Shown: piece after piece, positions 1 through 9,200 of the stretch
Layout of the letters: each line of letters starts with the position of its first letter
How positions within the stretch are numbered: position 1 is the stretch's first letter
NCBI RefSeq assembly: GCF_014651055.1
Contig: NZ_BMWD01000014.1
Coordinates: forward strand, 62,001 to 126,000
Length of the DNA stretch: 64,000 nucleotides
Direction: 5' to 3'
From: Streptomyces fructofermentans
GTDB taxonomy: Bacteria > Actinomycetota > Actinomycetes > Streptomycetales > Streptomycetaceae
Translations under genes and position numbers: made by a program
The notes under the pieces: generated by a model
What the model was told of the DNA's origin: nothing
Seen by the model: only the letters and a program-made list of their open reading frames with translations
The model's database searches: none

Positions 1-525
1 GGAGGCTGTTCCGACGTGACGGTGGTCCGTCGGGCGGGCCTGCCATGGGCGCAGCCGCGGCCACCAGCCCGGTACCGCCCGGCGGTAGGTCTCGTACTCC
101 GCGCCGAACGTGCGACGCAGCCGCGGCTCCTCGTGCCACCGCGCGAACGCCCACATCACCATTGCGGCGAGCAGCCCGTACGCGAGCAGGATCGGGCGGC
201 CGAGGAGCAGTGCCTGTCCGACGGTCGCCGCCGTGACCGCGACGTACATGGGGTTGCGCACATGGCGGTACAGCCCGCCCACCACCAGGTGCTCGGTGGG
301 GGCGATCGGCGCGGGAGTCCCCAGCCCCTCCACGACGAACCGCGTGAAGGCGTGCACCAGCACCGCCGCCCCCGCCAACAGGACGACGCCGCCGAGCAGT
401 CGGACGGGCAGCCACCAGTCTCCGGCCTGCCACCCCGTCACCCACCACGGCACGACCCCGGCCACCGTGCCCGGCACCAGCGCCATGAACACCGAACTCC
501 CCACGGCCGCCCTCGATCTGCGCAT
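1..525 (-). CDS. Isoprenylcysteine carboxyl methyltransferase-like membrane protein (partial)
   Basis: The frame opens with ATG at 525 and is still open at the window edge after 175 codons, so the C-terminus is missing. The protein has hydrophobic N-terminal segments, then GLYRHVRNPMYVAV, another membrane segment, and EEPRLRRTFGAEYETYRRAVPGW. The HVRNPMY and GxEYExYRxxVP signatures are typical of the ICMT/PEMT-like family of small SAM-dependent membrane methyltransferases (DUF1295-like). The substrate cannot be told from the sequence. An internal ATG at 486 is an alternative start. Family assignment is good; function is open. Confidence 0.75.
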   Translation of the reverse strand, partial: MRRSRAAVGSSVFMALVPGTVAGVVPWWVTGWQAGDWWLPVRLLGGVVLLAGAAVLVHAFTRFVVEGLGTPAPIAPTEHLVVGGLYRHVRNPMYVAVTAATVGQALLLGRPILLAYGLLAAMVMWAFARWHEEPRLRRTFGAEYETYRRAVPGWWPRLRPWQARPTDHRHVGTAS

Positions 526-770
526 GCGGTCAGGATGACCCCCGCGCCCCGCGCAGTAAACGGGACTGCCAACCTCCGGTCTGCGACGCCGAGTACGGGC
601 AGGTCCTCGGTGAACACCCGGTTCGCCCGGCCGGGCGCGGGGCACAATCGTCTTCCGGTACGTGCCGGGGGGCGGGGGGAGCTGATGAGGCACGCCATGC
701 GCTGGGTGTTGGTGGTGGCGCTCAACGTGGCAGCGTTCGCGGCGGTGTTCCTCCTCTTCTACGCCGTCGA
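526..770. other. Intergenic with a possible truncated membrane-protein start
   Basis: A GGGGGGAGCTG ribosome-binding-like stretch precedes ATG at 685. It opens a frame that begins MRHAMRWVLVVALNVAAF and reads like the first membrane helix of a small protein. After about 25 residues the frame runs into the reverse complement of the decayed MFS gene and loses all protein-like character. It is probably the 5' stub of a gene cut by a rearrangement near 765-785. This is weak evidence from one hydrophobic stretch. Confidence 0.3.
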
Positions 771-1480
771 CATCGCGGCGTTCCAGAGGGTGCCAAGGAC
801 GGCTTGCGGGGTGTTCAGCGGCACCGCTGCTGCGCCGCCTTCCGGCTTGTCCGGCTGCGGTTTGCAGCAAGGTCGGAGCACCACCCCACCTCAGGCCCCA
901 AAGGACAGCGGCGGCCCAGACGATCGCGTGTGTTGTGGCGACGGCAAGAGCTGCGGTGGCGAGAGTGAACAGCACTGCGCCGGTGACCACCAGAGCCCGT
1001 AGCCAGCGGTCGACATTGCGTCCGACGTGCCAAATGCTCACCAGGCATGCGACACCGAAACCTAGGAGAACCGCGTCGGTCGCTGCCCGAGCCCGGCGCG
1101 CTGTAGGTAGGCAGCGCTGTAGGCCTAGATGATCGTATGCCCGAGAACGAACGTCGTGACCGTGACCATGATCGCCGCGACACCCGGCACCACCAGGGTC
1201 TGCCTCAGGGGCGACTTCGCTGACTCTGGTGCGGGGCCCGAAGGCTTGGCGTCAGCCTGTTCAATGGCGGGTTGCCCCACACCGGTGACGGACACGCTGA
1301 TCCAGCCGATGACGGCAAGAGCGACCAGGGAGACAGCGCCAAACGCCACCCGCCATCCCACCTGTTCACCGATCAGCGTGCCAGCCAGAACCCCCAAGGA
1401 CAACGCCACAAGCGCGGCACAGTGCAAACCTTCGAGCAGGAGCAGTCTCCCAAGGCCCCGGTGCAGGGGCATGCGGTGTC
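761..1480 (-). pseudogene. MFS efflux transporter, truncated and frameshifted
   Basis: Read leftwards from about 1480, the frame gives MFS-type helices (LVALSLGVLAGTLIGEQVGWR, then VVPGVAAIMVTVTTFVLGHTII) and stops at a TAG at 1125. The homology continues in shifted frames: AYLQRAGLGQR, then DAVLLGFGVACLVSIWHVGRNVDRW, and finally PQAVLGTLWNAAMSTA with a stop near 761. At least one stop and two frameshifts separate the pieces, and the N-terminal half is absent. The pieces fit the C-terminal half of a chloramphenicol- or sugar-efflux type MFS permease. It cannot make a working transporter. Confidence 0.75.
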
Positions 1481-1675
1481 GTGCGTCTCCCGCCTGCCAG
1501 CCTGATGCTCGAGAGGAAGCGTCCGGCGCAGTGACGTACTCCGTCCTGTGGGCGGGCGAGCACGGGCAGCGGTCTCCACCTCGGCGTGAACGACTTCAAC
1601 CGGTTGCACCAGAGGCCACTACCCTATGGCCTGATACAAGATGCTTTCATCCGATTTGTGACATAACGTCGATCA

Positions 1676-1700
1676 ATGACAGAGCGCTGCGCTCTGTCAT
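1676..1700. promoter_or_regulatory. 25-bp perfect palindrome upstream of EH1
   Basis: ATGACAGAGCGC is followed by a single T and then its exact reverse complement. The centre is at 1688, about 100 nt before the EH1 start codon at 1790. Twelve-base perfect arms with a one-base centre suit a dimeric repressor operator. The A/T-richer stretch just upstream (1630-1675) could hold the promoter. There is no T-run, and the site lies upstream of a gene, so a terminator is less likely. No TetR- or MarR-type gene adjoins it, so the binding protein is unknown. Confidence 0.5.
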
Positions 1701-1789
1701 CACCCGGCCCGCAGCGTCCCCAAGTGGTTAGCCAGAACGGTTGCCCGCGGACGGTGCAAGCCTCGATCGACTACAGCGGGGAGCCGTCC

Positions 1790-2992
1790 ATGCCTGCCAC
1801 CTCACAGAATGCCGAGATTCGCCCGTTCACCTTTGATTTCCCCGACGCGGATCTACAGGAAATGCGTCGGCGCATCAAGGCCACGCGCTGGCCCGAGCGG
1901 GAAACCGTCGCGGACAAATCCCAGGGCGTGCCGCTCGCCACGATGCAGGAGCTCGCGCGCTACTGGGCCGAAGACTACGACTGGCGCAAGTGCGAGGCGA
2001 GGCTCAAGAGCCTGCCGAACTTCATCACCGAGATTGACGGGCTGGATATCCACTTCATTCACGTCCGCTCCAAGCACGAGAATGCTTTGCCGCTGATCGT
2101 GACGCACGGATGGCCCGGCTCGCCCATCGAACAGCTGAAGATCATCGAGCCCCTGACCAACCCCACAGCCTACGGAGGGAAGGCTTCCGACGCCTTCGAC
2201 GTGGTGATTCCGGCGATGCCCGGCTACGGCTTCTCGGGCAAGCCGACCACGAACGGCTGGGGTCCGCCGCGTATCGCCAGCGCCTGGGCAGAGCTCATGA
2301 AGCGCCTCGGCTACACGAAGTACGTCGCACAGGGCGGGGACTGGGGTGCCGTCGTCACGGATTTCATGGGTGCACAAGCCCCTGAAGGGCTGGCTGGCAT
2401 CCACACCAACATGGCTGGTGTGGTTCCGGACGCCATCGACGCGGCGCTCGCAACCCACAACCCGGTGCCGACGTCCGATCTCACGGACGAGGAGAAGCGC
2501 ACTGTCGAGCAACTGCAGTTCTCCTGGAACTACGTTGCCTACGCGCTCATTATGGGCTCACGCCCACAGACGCTGTACGGGCTCGCCGATTCGCCCGTCG
2601 CACTGGCAGCATTCATGCTCGACCACGACCCGAGGAGCCTGGACCTGATCGCCCGTGCCTTCGCGGGAGAAGACGAAGGCCTGACAAGGGACGACGTCCT
2701 CGACAACGTCACGCTGTTCTGGCTGACGAACTCGGGAATCTCCGCAGGACGCCTCTACTGGGAGGACCTGACAGCCGGCATTTCATTCTTCGGCGTCAAG
2801 GGTGTCTCACTCCCGGTCGCGGTGAGCGTCTTCCCCGACGAGCTCTACGCGCCTCCGCGGAGTTGGGCCGAGAGGGCGTACCCCAACCTCATCCACTACA
2901 ACAAGCTCCCCAAGGGCGGCCACTTTGCGGCATGGGAGCAGCCGGAGTACTTCGTGGATGAGCTTCGTACGGGATTCCGGTCCCTGCGCTGA
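1790..2992 (+). CDS. Epoxide hydrolase, EHN family (EH1)
   Basis: This 400-residue alpha/beta hydrolase belongs to the microsomal/juvenile-hormone type of epoxide hydrolase, which adds water to an epoxide through a covalent Asp ester. The N-terminal EHN lid domain (EIRPFTFDF, ATRWPERETV) covers about residues 9-115. HGWPGS at 106-111 supplies the oxyanion hole, the GGDWG nucleophile elbow places Asp at 184, and the C-terminal KGGHFAAWEQP carries the catalytic His near 378. ATG at 1790 is chosen because GGGGAG lies seven bases upstream; the open frame extends further back without a better site. A 25-bp palindrome sits about 100 nt upstream. It is one of four intact paralogs in the window and is closest in wording to EH2. 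The substrate is unknown. Confidence 0.92.
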   Translation: MPATSQNAEIRPFTFDFPDADLQEMRRRIKATRWPERETVADKSQGVPLATMQELARYWAEDYDWRKCEARLKSLPNFITEIDGLDIHFIHVRSKHENALPLIVTHGWPGSPIEQLKIIEPLTNPTAYGGKASDAFDVVIPAMPGYGFSGKPTTNGWGPPRIASAWAELMKRLGYTKYVAQGGDWGAVVTDFMGAQAPEGLAGIHTNMAGVVPDAIDAALATHNPVPTSDLTDEEKRTVEQLQFSWNYVAYALIMGSRPQTLYGLADSPVALAAFMLDHDPRSLDLIARAFAGEDEGLTRDDVLDNVTLFWLTNSGISAGRLYWEDLTAGISFFGVKGVSLPVAVSVFPDELYAPPRSWAERAYPNLIHYNKLPKGGHFAAWEQPEYFVDELRTGFRSLR

Positions 2993-3716
2993 ACGCCGTA
3001 CGAGCAGCCGTCTCGCGGCATCGTCGGTGGAGCGTGGGCCAGACCTTCACGTTCAAGGGCGATTTCCCCGTCATGGAAAATGCCGTGTCGGGCACGGTTC
3101 AGATGAATGCGAACGAAGCGGAGGCGCGCAAGTTCGGCGTCGGACTCGGCTGGCCATGACGGAGCAGGGCATCGGTCTACGACCGGTGCCCTGCTCCTGC
3201 GCACGCTGCCGAAGTCGCTCCGGCCGGTTGGGTGATTCGCCGTCGTCCTGCGCGGTGAACGCATGCAGCTTGTACCGGCAATCACCGCGTTGGTGAAGCA
3301 CCATTTGACAGCGAGATCAGCGGCGAAGTCTCCTAGCCAGTTCGGAATTCCTTCGAGTTCAGCGATTGGGCTCTCTGCTGGGACCAGGGCTGATCGGGGT
3401 GGGACCGGCAGCGTCGCGCCCGCCGTCTCCGCCTGGGTGGCACAGCCTGATGGGCACTCAGTCAGCCGCTCGCCGGTACAAGCAGCTGGCGGGGCGGGAT
3501 CTCGGAGCCTGGCCCAGGATCACGGCTCGAAGGCGGCCTGGGCGTCCTGCACGCGCGCTGAGCATTCCCAACGTGTCTTCTTCGCCCGCCAGAGGGTCCT
3601 GCAGCTCAGGGGACGGCGGAAGGTCACCGGGGGCCTGCTCCAAAAGCGTCTACCCGAACGCAACCTCCCTCAGCACGGGTGGTCGGGTCCGGCCGGGGCA
3701 CACAGGGCAGCTCGGG
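2993..3716. other. Intergenic, about 720 bp, possible gene debris
   Basis: No convincing gene is present. On the + strand, 3038-3160 reads FTFKGDFPVMENAVSGTVQM followed by NANEAEARKFGVGLGWP and a TGA. This looks like the C-terminal end of some protein whose 5' part is missing; I do not recognise the family. The rest (3160-3716) has only low-complexity, arginine-rich frames on both strands. Confidence 0.3.
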
Positions 3717-4682
3717 TCACATTGTCGGGGCCTTCTCCGGCTCGGCGAACGGCACGTCGAAGATCGCGGCGAGGAAGCGTTCGGCGTCGAGTACGGCCAT
3801 GCAGCCGCTTCCGGCGGCGGTGACGGCCTGCCGGTAGGTGTGGTCCACGACGTCACCGGCGCCGAGACTCCCTTCACATTGATGCGCGTCAACGACATCA
3901 CGACTTTGAGGCAGCGCTCTTCGTCGAGGTCGAACTGCCCGGCGAAGAGCTCCGTACGGGAATCGTGGCCGATGACGATGAACAGGCCCGTGACAAGGAG
4001 TTTGGACGTCTGTTCCGTCTTGAGGCTGTGCAGAGTAAGGCCGGGAGAGCTTCTGGTCGCCGCGGACAACGACCGCCGTGCTGTCCCGGGCGAAGGTGAT
4101 TCTGGGGTCGGCGAAGGTGCGTTCCTCCACGACCATCGAGGCGCGCAGGCAGCCACGCCGGTGGACGACGGTGACCGACCAGTCGAACCGGGCGAGGAGG
4201 CTCGCTTCTTCCACGGCCGTGTCGCCGCCGCCAGTCGATGGTCTGGTCTTGAAAACAAAGCCGTAGCAGATGGCACACCAGGAACCGGCCGGTCCGGCGA
4301 GCGGGTCCTCGTTGGGGAGGCCGAGCTCGCCGTGCTGGGATCCTGCCGCCCCGATGACCGCTGTGGCGCGGTGCTCCGCGCCGGTCGCGCTCGTGATCGT
4401 TTTGGTGTCCCCGTAGAGGTCGGCGGCGACCAGGTGGTCAGGGATGAGTTCGTCGCCGAAGCCCTCTGCCTGGGAACGCATGTTGGCCGTGAGGTCGGGG
4501 TCCTGGATTCCGCTCTGAAACCTCGGGCAGTTCTTCACGTCGATGGTGTTGATCAGCGCGCCGCCAGCGGTAACGAACCGTCGAACACCTGCGGTTCCAG
4601 CGAAGCGCGTGCGGAATGCAGGACGGCGCCGTATCCGGCCAGCCCCGGAACCGATGGTGATCAAGTCGTCGAATTCACCCAT
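3717..4682 (-). pseudogene. trxB: Thioredoxin reductase, frameshifted and degenerate
   Basis: Starting at ATG 4682, behind GCGAGGGAA, the frame reads MGEFDDLITIGSG, where the FAD-binding GSGPAG loop is corrupted. Recognisable TrxR text follows: LTANMRSQAEGFGDELI, ATAVIGAAGS, LGLPNEDPL, and SWCAICYGFVFK with the redox CxxC kept, then GGGDTAVEEASLLARF and VTVVHRRGCLRAS. Near 4030 the homology leaves this frame (VTGLFIVIGHDSRTELFAG is in another) and returns as GAGDVVDHTYRQAVTAAGSGC through to a stop at 3717. Frameshifts and the ruined first dinucleotide loop mark a pseudogene. No thioredoxin gene adjoins it. Confidence 0.85.
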
Positions 4683-4794
4683 GGGTTCCCTCGCAGACCG
4701 CCCTCTCGAGAACGGGAAGATTCCGCCATCTGCTCCGCCCCGGTGTTCCCTGCCGCCTCCTGCCCACGGGCAGCCGGGGCCCGCACCGTGCGAC

Positions 4795-5781
4795 TCACTG
4801 CTGCTGGGCGTCGAGGAGGGCCAGACCAAGCGGAGTGGGACTGTGCAGCACGGAGTTCCGGTGGCGCAGCGAGGTGATCAGTCCGGCTTCGCGCAGTGTG
4901 GAGGCGTGCTCGCTGGCGCTGGCCGGGGCGATACCCGCTCGAGCGGCCAGTTCCTTTGTGGAGCAGTTGTGGTGCTCTGCGACGGCGGCAAGGACCGCGG
5001 TGCGGGTGCGGCCCAGCAGCGCCGACAGGCCGGCGGACCGCGCCGGGCCCGCAGCGGGAGCCGTGAGCTCGCGGCGCTGGTCGGGGCATGCCGGATAACT
5101 CACGCCGACCTGCCGGCCTTCGGTGACTACAGCGCGGGTGCAGAGCATCGACGGAATCAGCAGGAGGCCTTGTCCGTCCAGGTGGAGGTCCCGGGCGGCA
5201 CCGCTCATCATGCGGATTTCCAGAACGGGTGGGTTCCACCGCATCCACTGGGGGTTGGCCTGGGTCAGCAGTTGCTCGACGCCGCCGGTGAGCAGCTGCT
5301 GCAGGCGCAGCGTGCGATCAATGGACAGGTGTTCCGTGAACTGGGCCCAGTACGGACCGAGCAGACACGCGTGGAGGTGGCTGAGCCCTGTGCAGACTTC
5401 GGCGAACAGGGAGGCGTCGTCGGCCAAGCGGCGGGCCCATGCGGGAAATGAAGGCCGGCGCCGCTCCGTTTCCATCAGGTTCGCCCTGACGCGGGCGCGG
5501 GGTGTGCCACGCACGTGGTCCACGAGGTCTTCGATGGCGCCCGTTCTGATGGGGCTGAGGAAGCCCGGCGAATGCCCCACGGCTGGCATGAGAGCCAGAG
5601 CCATGCGGGCCGGGGCGGTGAGCTGGGCGCGGGCGCGGCGGCGCCAGGCGTCGAGCCGGACGGGCTGGCTGCGGCTCTGCAGGGTGCGTGCGGCAAGTTC
5701 CAGCTCGTGCAGTGGCATCGGCGCTTCGGCCACGCGGGTACGGGCCAGGTCCTGGAGCGTGAAATGTATGCGGTAGGCCAT
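4795..5781 (-). CDS. ArsR-like winged-helix transcriptional regulator
   Basis: The 328-residue protein has a long N-terminal region without a recognisable domain. It ends in a winged helix-turn-helix: LLGRTRTAVLAAVAEHHNC, STKELAARAGIAPASASEH, ASTLREAGLITSLRHRNSVLHS, the layout of ArsR/SmtB DNA-binding domains. No metal-binding cysteine cluster is evident. This architecture (about 230 residues plus a C-terminal ArsR-type wHTH) is common in Streptomyces regulators with unknown ligands. ATG 5781 starts the conserved MAYRIHFTLQDLAR text; the frame is open further upstream but loses protein character. It is divergent from the S8 peptidase gene, with paired TCACATCG/CGATGTGA half-sites between them. 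Confidence 0.82.
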   Translation of the reverse strand: MAYRIHFTLQDLARTRVAEAPMPLHELELAARTLQSRSQPVRLDAWRRRARAQLTAPARMALALMPAVGHSPGFLSPIRTGAIEDLVDHVRGTPRARVRANLMETERRRPSFPAWARRLADDASLFAEVCTGLSHLHACLLGPYWAQFTEHLSIDRTLRLQQLLTGGVEQLLTQANPQWMRWNPPVLEIRMMSGAARDLHLDGQGLLLIPSMLCTRAVVTEGRQVGVSYPACPDQRRELTAPAAGPARSAGLSALLGRTRTAVLAAVAEHHNCSTKELAARAGIAPASASEHASTLREAGLITSLRHRNSVLHSPTPLGLALLDAQQQ

Positions 5782-5831
5782 GGCAGCCTGCGGCGGTCCT
5801 TCCGGAATGTCGTTCTTCGGGCCAGGCCGAA

Positions 5832-5889
5832 TCACATCGAGATCGTTTTGATCAAGGGAGAAGCTGGGCCCGTCAGTCAGCCGATGTGA
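5832..5889. promoter_or_regulatory. Spaced inverted repeat in the ArsR-S8 divergent region
   Basis: TCACATCG at 5832-5839 and its exact complement CGATGTGA at 5882-5889 flank 42 bp containing GATCGTTTTGATC. The pair lies 50-110 nt upstream of the ArsR-like start and in the shared 490-bp region with the peptidase gene. Two separated 8-base arms could be a looped or paired operator. No other feature was found in 5890-6260. Confidence 0.35.
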
Positions 5890-6274
5890 CCCGGGGCGGA
5901 CTCGTACGACGGGACGTGTGACTACGCAGGCCGGTCGCGCCCCGTGCGCACTCCCCACGGGCTGCCGTTGCGAGGGGGGTTGTTGCAGGCATGCCCAAAC
6001 GCTTCATCACCTGCCGGAACGGTAGCGGTCACTGACTGGCTGCGCCTCACTCCGCCCGCCCCGCCATGTCGCCGGACGCGGTCCCCCGTACCCCCTCCCG
6101 AAGCGCCTGCGCGCAGCCGGCGGGAGCGGGCGATCGGCTCGCGGCGCAGGGCTGCCCGCGAAGCAGCGGTGGCGGCTGTCGGGCGGCCGGCCCATCACCA
6201 GCCAACAGGTCTGCCGTCGCTCGGAGTTGACGAGATGCGTTCACCTTCGATCGACGGCCTTTCAAGGAGGAACA

Positions 6275-9200
6275 GTGCAGCAACCCGCTGCTCGAAGAAC
6301 GGGCGTGATGGCTCTGGGCATCACGGTCGCGATGCTGGGCGGTGCTCTTGCGCCCAGCGCGCTGGCGCTGCCCGCCGCCCGGCCCGCTGCCGGCAAGGCG
6401 ACACCCGGCCAGGCGGCACCCGGAAAGGGCGTCCCGCCTGCCCGGACCGTCACCCTGATCACCGGCGACAAGGTGACCATAACCCCCGGCGTGAAGGGAA
6501 CGCCTGCCACGGTGAGCGTGCAGCGCCGCCCGGGCGCCACCGGATCGGTGGAGACCCTCACCGATGACACCGGTACGTATGTGTTCCCCGACGACGCTGC
6601 GGCCTTTGTCGCCGACGGCCTCATCGACCGGCGGCTCTTCAACGTCACCGCCCTCGTCGCCCAGGGATACGACGACCGGCGCGCCGCCGCGCTGCCTCTG
6701 ATCATCACCCGTGACACGGGCGCATCGCGGCTGAGCGCGGAGGACTTGCCGGGCGTCACCGTCAAGCGGCAACTGGCATCCGTCCGCGCCGAAGCGGTCA
6801 CGGCGAAGCGCAGCAAGGCAGCAAGTCTGTGGGCCGCTCTCGTCGCGGCGCCGCACACCACGGCCCGTCGCGCGTCCGCCGGCTCACCGTCCCTGCCGGG
6901 CGGCGTCGACAGGATCTGGCTGGACGGCAAGGTCAAGGCGGCCCTTGCGGACAGCACGTCCCAGATCGGGGCGCCCAAGGTCTGGGACGAGGGCTTCACG
7001 GGCACGGGCGTCAAGGTGGCCGTACTCGATACGGGAGTCGACGTCGACCATCCCGACCTGGCCGAACGCATTGTCAGCAGCCGCAGCTTCGTGCCCGGTG
7101 AGGACATCACCGACCGGCGAGGACACGGCACCCACGTCGCCTCGATCATCGCCGGCACAGGCGACGCCTCCGAGGGCAAGGAGAAGGGCGTCGCTCCGGC
7201 CGCCGACCTGGCGATAGGCAAGGTCCTGTCCGACGGCGGCACCGGAACCGAATCCGGGATCATCGCCGGTATGGAGTGGGCCGCCAGGACCGAGCACGCC
7301 AAGATCATCAGCATGAGTCTGGGCAGCTCCACCGCCCACACCCAGACCGACCCCATGAGCAGCAGCGTCAACGCCCTCAGCAAGGAGACGGGCGCTCTGT
7401 TCGTCATCGCCGCAGGCAACTCCGGGCCCGGCCGGTACACCGTCAACTCGCCCGGAACGGCGGCGGCCGCGCTGACCGTGGGCGCGGTGGACTCCGCCGA
7501 CCAGATCGCCGCGTTCTCCAGCAGCGGTCCGCGGGAAGGGGACGACGGCCTCAAGCCCGACGTGACCGCGCCCGGGGTGAATGTGCTGGCGGCCCGCTCG
7601 CAGTACGTGAGCGGAGCCGGCTTCTACACCACCAAGAGCGGCACGTCGATGGCCACGCCCCACGTCGCCGGCGCGGCCGCGCTCCTCGCGCACCAGCACC
7701 CCGAGTGGACGGGGCAGCAGCTCAAGGACGCTTTGATGAGCACCAGCACTGCGACCCCGACGCTCTCCGCCTACCGCGGCGGCTCCGGAAGGGCGGACGT
7801 CCTTGCCGCCTTCCGCGCCCAGGTCGTCGCGTCCGGTTCGGTCGACACCGGCCTGATCAAGTGGTCGCGCGACCCGCAGCCGGTCGAACGCCGCATCACC
7901 TACACCAACAGCGGCAGCAGCGCGGTGACCCTGCAGCTTTCAGTGGACCACCAGGAGAGTCCCGAGACGCTGTTCACCCTGGACGCCGACCAGGTCACCG
8001 TGCCCGCGCAGGGCAGCGCATCGGTCGGCCTCGTCGTGGACCCGCGTGGTGTGCCCGCCGCCGGCCACAGCGGGCAGGTCCTCGCACGGGACGACGCGGG
8101 CGCGGTGGCCGCACACACGGTGCTGAGCGCCACCACCGAACCCGAGCGCCACGACCTGACGCTCGTGGCGAAGGACCGCGAGGGCCGCCCCATGGCCGGC
8201 ACCGCCACGCTCCGGGCCGCGCAGGGCCCCGACTTCCAGTTCTACAACGTGCCGGAGACCGGGCTGACCCTGCACCTGCCGCGCGACACCTACTCCCTGA
8301 CGATGTTCAAGGATGTGCGCGGGGCCCATGGAGCGCATTCCACGGGCATGGCCCTGCTGGGCGACCCGGAGGTCGAACTGACGCAGGCCAGGACCGTCGC
8401 CTTCGACGCCTCACAGGCCCAGCAGGTGCGGGCTCTCACTCCCAGGCCGAGCATGCCGACGAACACCAGGGTCGACTACTGGCGCTCGTTCACATCCGCG
8501 CAGCCGCTGCCCGGAACCATCGGGGACTGGATCGGGAGCCGGATGATCGGCCCCGACTACGACAGCGTCTGGGCGCAGCCCACCCCCGGCAAGGTGACCC
8601 ACGGAGGCTTCGCCTTCACCACACGCTGGCGATCCCCGCAGACTCCGCTCACCGTCTCCCACGGCGGACACGACCTGGATGTGCTTCCCCAGAACGGCGC
8701 CAGGCGCCTACCGGACGGCGCGACCCGTGCGGACGCTGTCTTCGCAGGCAACGGCACGCCCTCCGAGTACGCCTCCCTGCCCGCCAGGGGCAAGGCGGCC
8801 GTCGTGCGCCGCAGCACCGCCGTGAGCCCCTCTGAGCAGGCCCAGGCCGCCCAGGCCGCGGGAGTGAAACTGCTCCTCGTCGTCAACGACCGGCAGGGTC
8901 GGCAGAACAGTTGGTACGGCGACGCCGACTACGAGTCCCCCGGGCCGGTGGCGGTCGCCTCGGTGACCCGTGACGAGGGCGAGGAACTGATCACCAAGCT
9001 CTCCGCCTCACGCGGCGGTCATGTGCGCCTGAAGGTGACGGCTCATCCCGTTCCCTCGTACCTGTACGACCTGACCAGTTCCCACACCGGCGGCATACCC
9101 GAGAACCTGACTCACCGGGCCGACGCTCGGAACCTGGCTCGGGTGAACCTCAACTTCGGGCAGAACGAGAAGACCCCCGCCGCGGAGATGCGAATGGACT

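Noticed and set aside
3160-3716. Possible genes on either strand between EH1 and the trxB pseudogene
   Set aside because: Frames are arginine/proline-rich with no ribosome-binding site, motif or recognisable protein text.
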